Part shown: one piece after another, positions 13,457-31,920 of the stretch
How the letters are laid out: each line of letters opens with the position of its first letter
Numbering within the stretch: the first letter of the stretch is position 1
From: Flaccisagitta enflata
Taxonomy: Eukaryota; Chaetognatha; Sagittoidea; Aphragmophora
NCBI GenBank assembly: GCA_965153355.1
Contig: OZ231127.1
Coordinates: 52,638,001-52,702,000, forward strand
DNA length: 64,000 bases
Direction of reading: 5' to 3'
Position numbers and translations under genes: made by a program
The notes under the pieces: generated by a model
Told to the model about the DNA's origin: nothing
Database searches by the model: none
Seen by the model: only the letters and a program-made list of their open reading frames with translations

Positions 13457-13893
13457 TATATTTTACATATCTTTGGTACTCAGTAGTCAAGAATGCCAAA
13501 ATGCGCTTATCGACGGAATTTTTTTTCCTTCAATGTCGTTTTTAAATGTTTGACACCCACAATATTAACTTTTAATTTTGATATTTAATATATCTATCTT
13601 CTGCCAAGTAAAAATGTCCTGACGATATGTTGAAGTTCCCACCTGCCAATTGGAAATGAAAGCATGAATCCACTCGGCCAAGTTTTTTTTTAACAATTTT
13701 ATTTTTAAAAAAAGTCGAAAAAGTAAAAGAGAAACAACACGAAAACAATATAAAAGAATCATTTTATATACATGTACGCAAATATAATGTAATGCAAAAA
13801 AAGGAGTGAATTGTACATGGGCATACAGTTTGATTTGTCTGTACAAAAACTGGCGTCTTTGGTGTAATGATCATAAATGCGAAGATATATAGT

Positions 13894-13899
13894 TGTTGC

Positions 13900-13930
<31 letters not shown>

Positions 13931-13932
13931 GC

Positions 13933-13988
<56 letters not shown>

Positions 13989-14012
13989 TTGTTGTTGTTT
14001 TTGTTGTTGTTG
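13894..14012 (+). repeat. (TTG)n microsatellite
   Basis: About 39 TTG units with two TGC and two TTT variants, 400 bp downstream of the ankyrin gene stop. Confidence 0.97.
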
Positions 14013-14415
14013 TAAATGTAGACGTCATCCCAGCGAGCAAAAGTTTTTAAACCACAGTAAATAAATTACATTCTAAAATAATACCAGGAAGCAAACAAAA
14101 GATATCGAAGAAGCGCAAGTTATACAAGTTAATTTTCTAGTTTCAGAACAATTACAGAGGTCTATATCATGAAAAAAAAGCGGTAACAAGACACGTCAGA
14201 GAAGTCCTCTTCTGCTCAAAAATTGAAAGTGCGGAAACATTTTCATGAATCATGAACATAAACAACTTTGAATTCTCTCTCCACACCATTTTACTCCTTA
14301 ATCCCTCTTCCTTACATCTGATGACATCTTACATGTCAGCCATACATCATTATTTAAATTTCATGTTTTATATCACGCACGTAGGTATAACAAATAAGCA
14401 GCCCCCTCCTTGCTC

Positions 14416-18272
<3,857 letters not shown>

Positions 18273-19329
18273 GTTTCCTTTTTTTGGGAGGGGGTGGGGG
18301 TTGAGTGGGTCTTGTTGATGATAATGTCCACGCTTTTAACTTTTGTCACTGCGATTTAATTTGTTTTTAAAAAAAAATATCAACTTTTTAAAATGCTTTC
18401 ATCAAAAAAATATCCAATCAGTCGTTCCCGTTGTTAGATAAAAGGATTTCGTGTGCCACGTGTTATTTTCATTAGACTTTTAAGACATTCGTTTGATAGG
18501 TGAAAATGACATCTGAAGATGATGTTCTCTCTCTCTCTCTCTCAAGTTTTTTTCTACACTTTTTAGAGGGTTTTTGAGACGAGTTTTCAATTTGCTTTTT
18601 TATTTTTTGAGACGAGTTTTCAATTTGCTTTTTTATCGTGTTGTGAGCTTTTTGGTTCGTTTTCTCTTCGCGCGATTGACGTTTTTCGGTCATGTGTGAG
18701 AAATTCTGTTTTATGATAAATGAAAAAGAAGCGGATTATCCTATTTTGTCTATATTTAAACGTGTTAACTTGAGATTAAGTATTGACAGCCCTGGTTGTA
18801 ACTCAGATTAACAAAAAGAGCAAAATTATGCGGTCATTTTCCAGTATTGTCAAATGGCAATTAACGTTTATATTGTATATCGTATCAAGAAAATGAGGAA
18901 ATCAAAAGATGTCAAATCATGTCATTAACTAAGCTTTGGGGGAGGAGCGCCCCAGCGGCTTACAAGTCCATCTTCGGTTCATCTTCGGACATCTTATTAT
19001 CGGTCATTGCTTTTATCGCTTGTCCTGCGAACAAAGCCGTATATCTATTACGTCTGCCAGGGTGCCTTGAAAAGCCAATATTGAACTTCACTTGGCACAA
19101 ATGTTTTTCCTAAGCAAAAATGCGTTCAAGTGAACCATTGCATAACTCTCAATTTAACCAGGACCCATCTTTAGGGTGAGGTTAAAGTTTGCATTGAATT
19201 GTCTTTAGAAATTTGAATCTATTCTATGATTCCGTAATTCTTAGACTAATTGAAACACGGTCGACATGATCCTGGCCTGCCAAGATTTTAGATTCCCCGA
19301 AATACGTTGCGTAGAGCTTGAAACTGCGT

Positions 19330-19371
<42 letters not shown>

Positions 19372-19910
19372 ACAAATTTGGGATCCTAATGACCACAGTG
19401 AAGAAGGCAAGACGAGGCACGAGTATTTGGAAATTCTTTTCGGGCCTTTCACACTTTCCTCTGTGTTCCTCTGTCTTTCCTCTGTGTGTGAGGTTCTAAT
19501 ATACTTTTTTGTTTTCCTCACGTCTTAATGTTTTTATGTTAAAGCAGACACAGCGGGTTTCATAGATTAACTATCACGTATAATGATATAATGACAAGAA
19601 GGAAGAGCAGCCTCTTAACATACCATCACTCGTTCAGTTTTTAAAAAGGATAACAATTGTTTTTGTTTTGTTTTCGTTTTTTTTTTTCTTTTTTTTCTTT
19701 TTCTTTTTTTTTTTTTTTTTTTTTTATCTTAAGGGAATGGCCGAGTGTTCAAGATGTCTAGAGTTGAAGAAATTTGAATGACATTGGTAGAAGATGGAAC
19801 TTTGAGGGCATATATTTCCGAATTGATGAGAGAATTTATGTTCAAACTGCTACCGTAGCTTTACTTTCGCATAGAAAAGAATTTAAAGATGAAAGGGAAA
19901 AAACTCTTGA

Positions 19911-19951
<41 letters not shown>

Positions 19952-20510
19952 GAAAAGGCAGACAGACATACAGAAAAAAAAAAGAGGACAGAGTCGAATT
20001 GAGACAGACATACAGATAGAAATGAACAGATAGACAGATGAATATGAAAAAGATGAAAGAGATTTGACTGACATGCTTTAGGACAGGCCGGGTCACAGGA
20101 GGCATGATAAAACGAGAGAGACAGACACAGACAGACAGAAAGAAAGAGAGAGCTACAGAGACAGATATGTGAGGGGAAAAAAGTGAGATGATGGGACAGT
20201 GAAATTTTCCAAATTCTTTGTCGTCGTCAAAAATCAACGTGATATCTACAATTTCTACTTAATTCCTTTTTTTACTTCATAGAAGTTGTCTAGTTTTTTC
20301 GTCTTTTCTTTTTCTTCCCCTTTTCACTCTGCACTTTTCCGTAAACTCTAAAAAAAAGAGAGAAAGATAACTGGTTTAATTTGATTTTTATAGTTATTAT
20401 GGCCAAAATATCGTGATTAAGAAGAGATAACACATGAATTTAAAAAAAAATGCTCGTGTAAAAAAGTCCCATCTTCCAACCTATGTTCCTTAGCTCTTTT
20501 AAGACATAAA
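18273..20510. other. Upstream of ankyrin gene; no gene recognised
   Basis: This must contain the ankyrin promoter and any 5' untranslated exon, but I see no clear TATA box or initiator. Contains a 32-bp tandem duplication (GAGACGAGTTTTCAATTTGC at 18578 and 18610) and poly-T runs at 19336 and 19679-19725. Confidence 0.5.
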
Positions 20511-20515
20511 ACTTT

Positions 20516-20516
<1 letters not shown>

Positions 20517-20610
<94 letters not shown>
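20517..20610 (+). repeat. (CT)n microsatellite
   Basis: About 46 CT units. A similar array is at 21414-21496, and short ones at 18524-18542 and 19916-19947 (GA). Confidence 0.95.
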
Positions 20611-20613
<3 letters not shown>

Positions 20614-21186
20614 CCATTTAATGAAAAAATAGGCACAGAAAAAAGGTTTCTTTCCTGACTCTCACCGGACGAGTAACGAGAAAACAATATGTCGAATGAT
20701 GTCATACTTGTGATTCATAATCATTCATTATCAACAAAAAAAAGATCAAATAGTTCCCACACAAAAAAGTTTAGAGCTTGGTCGTTAAAAGAATCAGAGA
20801 AAAAATGCCAAAGACTAGCCAGACCTTTTTTTCCCTCACGTTATGTCGATGGTAGCTTTTTTCTATCTTTCTTTCTTTCTATTTTTTTGAATTTTGTAAC
20901 TTACCGATACAAAATTCGTGTGTGTGTTTTTATGTGTCACTGTTTGTAAGTGAACAATTGCAATTTCTCGAGAAAACGGTATTTAGGCAGAGAGCACGCA
21001 TTTTTGTCCATTTGATTGGTTAGCAAGCAACACTTTTCGACTGTTTCTTTCTCTCACTATCACCCCAAGAGGCCACGATTTCTATCTTTTCTTTCTTTTT
21101 TTTCAGTCGTCGTCTCCTTCTTTCCTTCCTCCATACATACATCTGAAAGCATTAAAGCTTGAAAGAATGTGGCCGACAGAAAATGC

Positions 21187-21246
21187 TTGAGCTCGCACTC
21201 GCATGCACACGCATGCACTCGCATGCACACGCGGCCGCACGCGCTA
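21187..21246 (+). repeat. GCATGCAC/ACGC alternating purine-pyrimidine stretch
   Basis: Sixty bases of CTCGCATGCACACGCATGCA type repeats ending CGCGGCCGCACGCGC, almost strictly alternating purine and pyrimidine with several CG steps. Confidence 0.8.
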
Positions 21247-21408
21247 AGCATGTGGAGTTGCCTGCAAAAAATATAATAATCATGTGTGTGACCCCGAGAT
21301 GGTGTTTGTAGGTGACTTCTTGCAGAAAAAGAGGAAGTTTGCAAGGATAACGAAGAGGATTTCAAGAGAGTAGGAGAGAATCTATGTTTGACTAGCTCTT
21401 TGGTCTAT

Positions 21409-21499
<91 letters not shown>

Positions 21500-21639
21500 G
21501 TCTGAAAAGCGCAGGCTAACCAGGTAGAAATACATTTTCCTCTGTTTTCATCTCTCCGTCATGATTAATTCGAAAATTAGGATGCTGCGGTGCGCGTGGG
21601 GGGTGGAGGGGGTTGCACACCTCCACCCAGTGACCACCA

Positions 21640-22150
21640 GTCCGCGGGGAGAAAAACCTAGTCATCAAAGGCTCGCACATAGTCAGCGGTACACATTGCC
21701 CTGCTCAGACTGACCAAGTGAAAAAGTAAGATGAGAGTGGGACAGTAGCCCCATAGAGCCAATGTCCTGTAGAACATAGGGGTTAATCTCCAGACATTCT
21801 GAAAAGCTGTTTTTAAGCCTTGATAGCAGATCTGAGGTCCGGAGGGCAAAGATGGCATATTTGACTTTGGAGGCTTGGCGGATAGATTTGAGGCAAGTAG
21901 TCCTGATTTGAAGTCTTCAGGGCTTATTTGAGGCCTGGAGGCCTAATCTGAAACCTAGAGGGCTAATTTGGGGCCTGTGAATGTTATTATTTGAAATCTG
22001 AGATATCTGATTTGAGGGCAAGGAGGTTACAATCAGGTCTTAGAGTACTGATTTGAGGCCGTAATGGCCAATGGTGGAGGGGGGGATGGAAGGGTGAATG
22101 TTTGGAAATTCACCCTTGTTTATACAGGCCATTGGGGACGCTGCCTAAAA
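21640..22150. mobile_element. Foldback element, degenerate copy
   Basis: Head AGTCAGCGGTACACATTGCC, AATGTCCTGTAGAACATAGG arm, a core of TTTGAGGCCTGGAGGCCTAA units, and a faint right end (CAGGCCATTGGGGACGCTGC). Arms no longer match well. Confidence 0.6.
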
Positions 22151-22537
22151 AGGAAAGATCTATAATTGAGACCCCATGGTGTGAATCGCGGAGCTCGGGT
22201 TAGTTAAAAATTCAGACAATTTGACAATCAGGCAGACAAACCGGACGCTACAAATTGATGGACAAGACATTCCCGACAGAAATGACAACTCAGAGAGAAA
22301 AGACAATATGATGGACTTTCCCGACCCCCTGGGAAACGGTTTTACCTACCTTTATAAAAAGAAAGATAAACACCCATTAACAAGCGAAGTCTAGACGGGC
22401 CGCAGCATAACTTAAGTTTCTAAAATTGTTCATTTCTTAGGAACTGCAATACTTAAAGAAAATTTAATCTTGTTTAAATGGCCATTATCTATGCTCAACC
22501 GATTGACGTCCACTCAGTATTTTTCTGCCCTTTTTTA

Positions 22538-22735
22538 AAACAAATCCGGATACACGGCTTCCGAAGTCGCGTGCGGGTGGGCAGGGGCTGTATTTGAGGT
22601 TTCTAGACCATTTGGGCAGGAGCTGTGAGGTCAAAGAAATAAAATAAAAAAAAAGTAAAACATGACCAACCGACGGACCGACCGACCAACCGACCGACAA
22701 AGCGGGTTGTAGAGTCGCGTGCACGCGACTAAAAA
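22538..22735 (+). mobile_element. Structured repeat family 1, doubled-motif subfamily
   Basis: AACAAATCCGGATACACGGC, box AGTCGCGTGCGGG, GGGCAGGGGCTG, ATTTGGGCAGGAGCTG, CGACGGACCGACC core, AGCGGGTTGTAG and AGTCGCGTGCACGCGACT + AAAAA. Confidence 0.85.
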
Positions 22736-23278
22736 GATTTTGAGAATTGTAGACAAAATAAAAATTGACATTATATTATTCATTTTCAAATTTCTAAATT
22801 GGAGATGATTTAGGAAGTACGTGACAAAACACAAAAAGTCACATGAGTGACATGACTTCGCAGACACTTACATTTTTTTTTAGATATGAAAAGCTTAAGG
22901 AACCTGAGCGCGAAGGTAATTCGTGCGACAAGTAACTGAAGAAATGAGAAAACGAGCAATTATAACTTGGTGAGAATGATTGAGTAGCATATAAAAAAGA
23001 ACTTTTTTCTCTCTCTCTCTCTCTTTCTTCCTCTCAGACTTTTCCCCTCCTTCGAATTTCCTCTGTTTCCGTTTCTACTCTTCTCTTCTTTCCTCCTCCT
23101 CCTCCTCCTCTTCCCCCTCACCTCCAACTTCGACGCCCGCGCGCTTCGATCTATTTCTCCATCAATTGGAAAGAAGAAAAAAGGTGAATTAAGAGGCTAT
23201 CCAATCGCATTAATGCACTATGGGTCAACATGTTTTAAGAGTGAAAAAAGGGTTGATAAAGTGGCGATCTTTTCACTT

Positions 23279-23358
23279 TACCAATAAGGGCGGCTAATCG
23301 CCGTAGGAAAAAAGTCGTAAATGCTGCTGGAGAAAATAAGAAAAAAGAGAGTGAGAAG

Positions 23359-23399
<41 letters not shown>

Positions 23400-23731
23400 A
23401 ACAGACAGAGAGACAGACAAGACAGACAGACAGAGAGAGAGATTTCAGAGTAACTTCGATTCTCAGCGTTTGGGGAAAAATGGAAAAATTGAAAAAATAA
23501 AAAAGATTTAAAAAATCATAGCTCCAAAACTATCAATCGCATAGAATTCTGCTTGGCGTCATCTGAAAGAGGAGAATTAGCTCTTTCTTAGCTATTAATT
23601 TCATGCGTAGTCTCGTTCTGCCCCCAAAATGTATCAACTTGCTCAAACGCTTCATAAAACAAAGGGAAATCCGTTTTTCTCTGCAGGACTCAAAAAGACC
23701 GAAGGGACTTCGTCTCTTCGACTTTTTTCCA
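23279..23731 (-). mobile_element. Structured repeat family 2, minus-strand copy
   Basis: Minus strand: TTGGAAAAAAGTCGAAGAGACG at the 5' end; 3' end TTTACGACTTTTTTCC, hairpin CGGC-GATTA-GCCG, CCCTTATTGGTA. Interior word ATGACGCCAAGCAGAATTC corresponds to the GGCGCCAA region of other copies. The core is GA and GACA repeat. Confidence 0.75.
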
Positions 23732-23953
23732 AACAATATCATGGGTTTTCACATTGAAAAAAAGATGATACAAAAGGCAATTCAATCACTTTTTTTTTCA
23801 CTCTGGGTCTCTCGAGTTTGAGAGTGAAAATAAAAAAGATTAATTGTGAGATGTTATCCACCTTTTGTTTTTTTGTGCAACTGATTGCATCGGCGCACCA
23901 ATTGTCAGAGGACTTTCCCACATTCAACATTACCACAATTACGGATGCTCTCG

Positions 23954-24694
<741 letters not shown>

Positions 24695-25802
24695 TCTCCT
24701 TCTTCTCCTTCTCTACTTTTTTCCCTGACGTCAGGTGTATCAGGTGTCATTGAGATCGATGTGAATGAATGGACAAAAGCAGAGAAATTAAAGATCTGTC
24801 TTTTAACTTTTTCGTGGGTATAGGCTTTGTGCAATTTTTTTAAACTTTCAGGTCTTTTTTTTTTCCTTTTATTTCGTGTTTGCTTTTTGAAAAAAAATAG
24901 AATGAAGGTTTGGACGATGTTACCCCGAACAAAGCTGCTTGGGAAAAATGGAGGTTAACACTTGACACGAAGTTTTCAAAAATTCTATCACGTCATTTTT
25001 TTTTTCGATTTGATTATTCTTATTTTTAAGTGGCTCGTCCATACAGTTGAAAAGAAGTATAGAAAGAAAAAGAGAGATAGAGAGAAAGAGGAGAGACATA
25101 GAGATAAAGATAAAAAGGAGTTGGGGAATCAGGAAAAAGACAACCATTTATGCATAATGGTTGGGAAAATGACTTGTAAACGGTGTTGAAGACGGACAAT
25201 AATTATAAAGTGTTGAGAGCGTAATCGAGAGCCACTGACTAGAGAATTATCAATGTAAAATACAGATTGACAGGTTGCAGATCGTTTCTACAAAGGCAGA
25301 AAAAAAGACTCACTTGTGGGAACGTCAGTGAAATGAGCATAAGTTCCGTTTGTCAGGCAGAGAAGAAAAGAGAAAGAAATAAGAAAACAAAAATGAAGTG
25401 AAATGACACAGACACAGGCAGAGGCAGAGGCAGAGGCAGAGGCAGAGGAGACATTCAGAGATGGACAGTGTAGTGAGGCATAGAGAATTAAACAGGGAAA
25501 GAGACAATTGACAAGTATGTTTTTTTGTTTGTTTTTTTTTTTTTTGTTTTTATTTAACAGTTACGGAAAATAATTCGAAAGAAGTGGAGTCATAGACTTG
25601 GACCAACAAATATTTTGAAATGAGGACAGCTTCCGTGCGTCTTTTTTAAATAAGGAATATATTTAGGCGTGCTCCGTTTAATTAAAGCGCATACATTTGA
25701 TAATTTGATATTTTATGTGGAGGCTGAAGAATGGAGAGAGATGCGGCAGACGACGAAACTCGGGTCATTTGCGTAGGATTTGCGCAACGGGAAGTCGGGG
25801 TG

Positions 25803-26236
<434 letters not shown>

Positions 26237-26240
26237 AAGA

Positions 26241-26757
26241 ATAGTCGCCAATGTTTTAGATGGTCAGCGGTACCCGTGCCCTGCCTTGGTAGGTTGTAGT
26301 TGAAGTTGAGGGGGTAGCAGGGCAGCGGCCCCAAAAAGGTCGATGACCTATGCTTTCACACATGGGAATTTTCTCCTCCTTCTCCTCCTCCTCCTCCGTT
26401 CCCCCCCCCCAACCTCCACGCCCATATATCAGCCTCGCAGCCTATATCCCAGCCTCAAGGCCCAAATCCCAGTCTTGAGGCCCAAATCCCTTGAGGCCGG
26501 AATTTGGGCCTCAAAGATAGGATTTTGTATAAGATGGGATTTGGGCCTAGAGGTTGGGATTTGGACCTAAGGCTGGGATTTGGGCCTCAAGACTAGGATA
26601 TGGGCTTCTAGGCTGAGATATGGGCCTGGAGGTGGGGGGGGGGTACGGTGAAGGAGGAGAAGAAGGAGGAGAAGAAGGAGAAGGAGGATAAAATTCCCCT
26701 GTGTGAAAGCATAGGTCATCGACCCCTTCGGGGCCATTGCCCAAAAGGAGAAAAAGT
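26241..26757 (+). mobile_element. Foldback element copy (GGCCCAAATCCCAG core)
   Basis: Head ATGGTCAGCGGTACCCGTGC with inner stem CCCTGC/GCAGGG, left arm GCGGCCCC...GGTCGATGACCTATGC-TTTCACACATGGG, core of CAAATCCCAGYCTTGAGGCC units and their inverse, right arm ...TGTGTGAAAGCATAGGTCAT-CGACCCC. Arms plus inverted core make ~190-bp palindromic halves. It abuts a GAAA array. Confidence 0.85.
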
Positions 26758-27159
26758 CCGTCAGGCATCACAAAAAGACATAGAAACCTGACGAAAACTG
26801 AAATGACACAGAAATTAGAAAGGCAGAGGCAGAAACAGATGAGATGTAGAGAGGTATAGTCAAAGAAAACAGAAAAAGAGCGAGCGACCCATTAACGCCT
26901 CTCATTGAAATCTCCAATTTTCCAGTCCTCTTCTCCTCATCCTCCTACTCTTGCTCTTCCTCCTCCTCCTCGACGCCCTATTTACTCCCCCTTTTCAACT
27001 TTTGCTGTAATCATGATTTAATGATGCTCATTTAAGCTGAGTGGTCAGATATGGGTGATTTTGTCAAGAAAAGGCGCGTGTGCGCAAATTTTTTCCTCAG
27101 ATAAGCAGACAAACTAGATTACTACCCCCACTTCCTACATTTATTGCAATTATTGTAAT

Positions 27160-27191
<32 letters not shown>

Positions 27192-27199
27192 CGATCGAT

Positions 27200-28430
27200 G
27201 GGTTTCACTTTGGACTAAAACAGAGTAAAAGAACATGTAATGCTCATAATAGATTGAAATGGCGATCCATGATTGATGGGTAATCAAGAAAAGTGATTGT
27301 CTGAATGGGAAATGTATTTCAATTGCCCGCATGCATTTTAGTAACATGCTCTTTCGATGTGAAGACTGGGCTTTTTGCCTTGACGTAATTGCTCATGAGA
27401 GATAATAGGAGAGGTAATGGTGTACATCTTTCATAAAATACAATAGTTCCAATTTTTCCTTTTTCTTGTCCCGCCGTGCCAATTCACAAGCTCGAAATGG
27501 TGTTCGCACATGCACATCACACGCACGCACTCGCGCGCATTGATTTGATTTGAATAGATTGCGCGCATCTCCGTCGTCATCGTCGTTGACGTCATCGTCG
27601 TCGACATTCTAGGTTTTTTTGTCGACACATTCGAATGATAAGTAGCTTTCATTTGATTTCATTTTAGGCGTATTTTGCAAAAAGTGAACTCATAAAGTGC
27701 ATGCAGAGCATGCCTTGACACACCTTTGTAAACCTAAAATATTCACTTTGTATGGGGATGCTATGTGGATTTGCCATGGTTATGGTTTTAAACAACTTAA
27801 ACGTAGCATCCCTATTACAAAATAGATATTTTGACTTTTAAAAGATATGTCTACACACCCCAAGACACTTCAGATGGGCTCCCTCACCACGAAATTAGCC
27901 TTTACTTGTCGTTGTCGTGCCGTCACTGATGATGTTGAAATACATTAAAGGTTGATTATGATATGTTGTTTGATTGTTGTTATCAACATTCATGCGCGAA
28001 ATTTTGATGATTGATGACTTTTTCTCAGCAAATTGAACTGGCTTTCATCAGATGTATGGATGAACAGACCAGGTGATCAGGATTCTTCCCCCAATCAAAC
28101 CCCAATTAAACCAAACCTCCACCCGAACCCACATGTTTAGTCAAATCAACTGCCTCAACCCACCGGAAATTTCCTTGAATCGCGGAAATCGAGAAAAAAA
28201 TCAAAAGATAAAAGTGAGATATTTTACGATGTCCATGAACGAAATTTACCTATTTGCAGGCAAAGTGGGATGTATCGTAAAAAAAATAAATATCGATGAT
28301 CAATTCTTTCTGGCTGACGCTGACCACTGATGTTGTTGAGGAAATGAACACATGAAATCGATCTGTTTATGAACCCCAAATTTCTTCATTTCGGTTCTTT
28401 CCCTAGTGATGTCAAGGACTTTGACATGAA
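27200..28430. other. Unique-looking AT-rich DNA, no gene recognised
   Basis: Low repeat content. The longest open frame (28073-28330, plus) has no recognisable motif and no supporting splice context. Confidence 0.5.
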
Positions 28431-28432
28431 TT

Positions 28433-28602
28433 TTGTCGCTAGCTAAGCGACTCTATAGGAGGGTGTGGCTGAACGAAGGTAGGAAGGTAGGTAGGTAGGC
28501 AACGCGAAATTTGAGTCTTGAGATGACGCGAAATAGTCATTTCTTAGCACTACTCCCTGCCTGTCCGCCAGCGACTACATATTGGCTGTGTATCCGGCCT
28601 TT
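28433..28602 (-). mobile_element. Structured repeat family 1, diverged copy
   Basis: Read on the minus strand: GGCCGGATACACAGCC, box AGTCGCTGGCGG, a CCTAC-type core instead of CGAC, then TATAGAGTCGCTTAGCTAGCGAC. Box and stem share GTCGCT and the closing strand reads AGCGAC, so the G-to-T change is compensated. Confidence 0.7.
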
Positions 28603-29463
28603 TTTTTCTTAAAAAGCATTTTAAAAAGATACTCAATAGATTTTGTCGTCCTGTCCAAATGCCGTAGCCCCTCTCTCCCCCTAATCAAGACCTCTTCTTA
28701 TTTCGGATCAAGCTTTCATGTCGTGTCTGAATTCACTAAGATTGTTGGAAATTTTGACTTTTATCTAGAAGGAAGCAACTTCGTAGGAGGACAAATAACG
28801 CAATCAGTTGAGAAATAACTTTACCTCTCAGACTCATTGAAATTCTCTTTTTTGGCGAATCCAGGACACGGGAAATCCGTGAAATAGCATCAAATGTTTT
28901 TTTTTCTCTTTATCCTTCTCGAACTTTTTTTTTTCCTTGGCCATTTTTAATTTCTTCACACCACTAAATAATCTTTTCTTTTACCTAAATAACGGATATC
29001 AAAGCTATTTTTTCTTCAACTAAAGAGACATATCATCCGCCAAAACCCGTGATTTCTTTCCTGCAATAACATTTTTTTTTTCGATCGAACGAGGATAAAA
29101 ATGCGGGAAAAATCGGGTTTTCTTTTGGCTTTTTTTAGTTCTCTTCTTAAATTCAAATGTTTGAGGGAAGGCCGACTTTTTTTAAACAAATGAAGGAAGA
29201 TGATGAGATTTTATTTTACATTTTGTCGGAAATAATGGAAAAAGATCATGTTTGAGTCTGCTTTTCACCTCATTCGAAAATCGTTTTGATTTTTGAAACC
29301 TTTCAGACTCCTAAAGATCACTTTTTATAGGTTACGGTAAAAAATGGAAAAAGATTCAAAACGATATAGATAATTGACTAAAGGTAAGAGAGAGATGACA
29401 ATCTCATGTGTCTGGAGAATAAAATGGAGAGACTGACAGAGATACAGAGACAGAGAGAGCGAC

Positions 29464-29882
29464 ATACCACGCGTATCAAAAAAAAAAAGACGCACCCCTT
29501 TGTTTATGAATGAAACAGATACAAGAAATAATTTTAACTATTTTCAATTAAGTCATTTTTAAAGATTTTCAAAAAATCTTTCATTCTAGACCAACCCCAG
29601 GTTTGTATCTCAAACGGTTTAGGAGCTAGAGCTCTGCAAAGAGAAGCACTATTTTGCTGAAATGCACATTTTACATAGGTATTGCGAAACTGAAACAGGT
29701 AACATTTTTATTCAATCTAATGGCATTTCTAAACGAAAAAGATAGAAATACCAGATTGGCGCCAAATGAAAGTACTTTTAAAGGGCTTTAAAATGATCAA
29801 AAATTTTCATTAGTTTCTCTGAATATATATGGCTAAATAAGCCATTTAAAAGTGCGTCTTTTTTTTTGATACGAGTGGTATA
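29464..29882. mobile_element. TA-flanked TIR element (MITE), ~418 bp
   Basis: Left ATACCACGCGTATCAAAAAA...GACGCAC and right GTGCGTC...TTTTTTGATACGAGTGGTAT form 29-30-bp inverted ends with one internal mismatch and a two-base difference in A-run length. Terminal TA on both sides. Interior is AT-rich and non-coding. Confidence 0.75.
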
Positions 29883-29982
29883 AGCATTAGACAGAGAGGG
29901 AGCTAGCTGCATATCGAGCGCGAACTGACTGACTGACGTTTCTGATGGGTCGTTTACCTTTCAACTAATTTCGTTTATGTTT

Positions 29983-30174
29983 TCAGTCGCGGACACACGA
30001 CTCTAGAAATTGCCGTGTCAGTTGGTCCGTCCGTCTGTCCGTCGGTTCGCTGCTTTTTCAAAACGTAAGCGTTTTTTGTTTTTTCTTTTTTCTTTTTGTT
30101 TCTTTTTTCTTTTTTGCTCATCTGCCCCTGCCCACCCGTTCGCGACTGGGGGAGTGTATGTACGGCCTTGTTTT
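29983..30174 (-). mobile_element. Structured repeat family 1, copy
   Basis: On the minus strand: AAAACAAGGCCGTACATACAC, box AGTCGCGAACGGG, GGGCAGGGGCAG, core, then AGTCGTGTGTCCGCGACTG and AAAAC. T-rich insertions replace part of the core. Confidence 0.8.
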
Positions 30175-30703
30175 CTTTGCAAGTTTGTTATCAAAATATT
30201 TTGATGATTCATGAAATTCTAATTTTTCTCGCTTATCTTTTCACTCGCAATAACAATTAAGAACACGTGTCGTTTTTGCGCAACTTGCCATAAACAGGTC
30301 AACTGTATCGGACACTGAGTCCAAAGGTCAAAAGATTAAAGACTTTACATCAAATCATTTAGTCACAAGGAACTATCTTCCTTGCTAGAGGGGAATAAAG
30401 GAAGGAGTCGTGCCAATGATTTGATGAATTTTTGTCTTCAAAAATCATCGCTGAAAATGGCATTCTGTCGAGACATGAATCGGGGGTAGTCCATTGATAA
30501 AAAAAAATACTGCCATACTCCGCCAAGTTCGAAAACCTATGTCTTTGTTTTTTAGTGAAATGCCACGGTTTTGATTTGTTCTGATTTTTTTCCCAGCTTC
30601 TCCCATGATATTTCCTCGGGGCAATGTTTTTCTTGCCTCTTTTCTCCGGTAAGGTTTTCATTTGCGGTTGAGGGCGTCGTCGTCGTCTTTGTCGTCGTCG
30701 TCT

Positions 30704-30812
<109 letters not shown>

Positions 30813-31367
30813 TAATATCATTATTGTTCATATTGTTGTTTACGCCAGCTTTTACTTAACTTGGTGCTTTCTTCAGAAAACAATATTCTGAAGAGTACAC
30901 GTTTTTTTCTGAGTGGTTATAATTGGTGGGATTTTCATCTTGAAGGACAATTGGGTGATGAAGAGGACAAGGAGGAAGAGAGGGGAAAGTGGAAGATAGG
31001 GAGGGTAGAGGAGGTAGGGAAAGAAGAAGTAAAAGAGGGGAGGTGGAGAAGGAGTAGGGGAAAGGAAGAGGATGAGTGAGAAATAATGAGGGAAGCAGAG
31101 GGGGAAGCGTAAAGAGGTGATGAGAAGGGGGGGGGGTGGTTGACTGAAGGAGGAGGAAGATGAGAAGCAGCGGGATGGGATTAACCCCCAGGAGGCAAAG
31201 TTGGGAAACAGGCAGCATTTTTTTTCTTGTCAACACCGGATCAGAATGCCAACACCAATCGGGAAGCAAAATAGATGTGTTACTTTTTTCCCCTAATCCT
31301 GAAAGATCCTGAGTTGGTTGATGTGTTGGACGACAGATCACTTCTCTTTCCACCTCGCTCTCGCTCT

Positions 31368-31369
<2 letters not shown>

Positions 31370-31461
<92 letters not shown>
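31370..31461 (+). repeat. (CT)n microsatellite
   Basis: About 45 CT units. Confidence 0.95.
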
Positions 31462-31464
<3 letters not shown>

Positions 31465-31726
31465 TTTTAACAATTTCTGCCCCTTGTCAGTACATTGATT
31501 ATCAATATCAATCAACAATCCCCATCCCATACTCCTAAAGATGTTATCAAAAATATTCGGTTGACAAATAGTGACATTATGGCATACTGGCATCGCGATT
31601 TTTCGATTTTCTTGATTATTCATAATCTAGTTATAGCATCTGTTTTCTCACTCTGCTCTGTTCCATTCTTTCTCCACAATCACTTTATTTTTCTCCACTC
31701 CTTTCTTTGCCCCATCATTCTCCTCT

Positions 31727-31920
31727 CCTTTCTTCATTCCTTCATTCTCCACTCCTTCATTCTCCACTCCTTTCTTCACTCCTCCATTCTCCACTCCTTC
31801 ATTCTCCACTCCTTTCTTCACTCCTCCATTCTCCACTCCTTCATTCTCCACTCCTTTCTTCACTCCTCCATTCTCCACTCCTTCATTCTCCATTCCTATC
31901 TTGGCTCCTTCATTCTCCAC
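31727..31920 (+). repeat. 42-bp tandem repeat, pyrimidine-rich
   Basis: Unit made of TTCATTCTCCACTCC, TTTCTTCACTCC, TCCATTCTCCACTCC sub-units, repeated about four times with near identity. It is open in several frames but is simple sequence. Confidence 0.9.

Noticed and set aside
28073-28330. 85-codon plus-strand open frame
   Set aside because: AT-rich, no domain, no codon usage like the two real genes.
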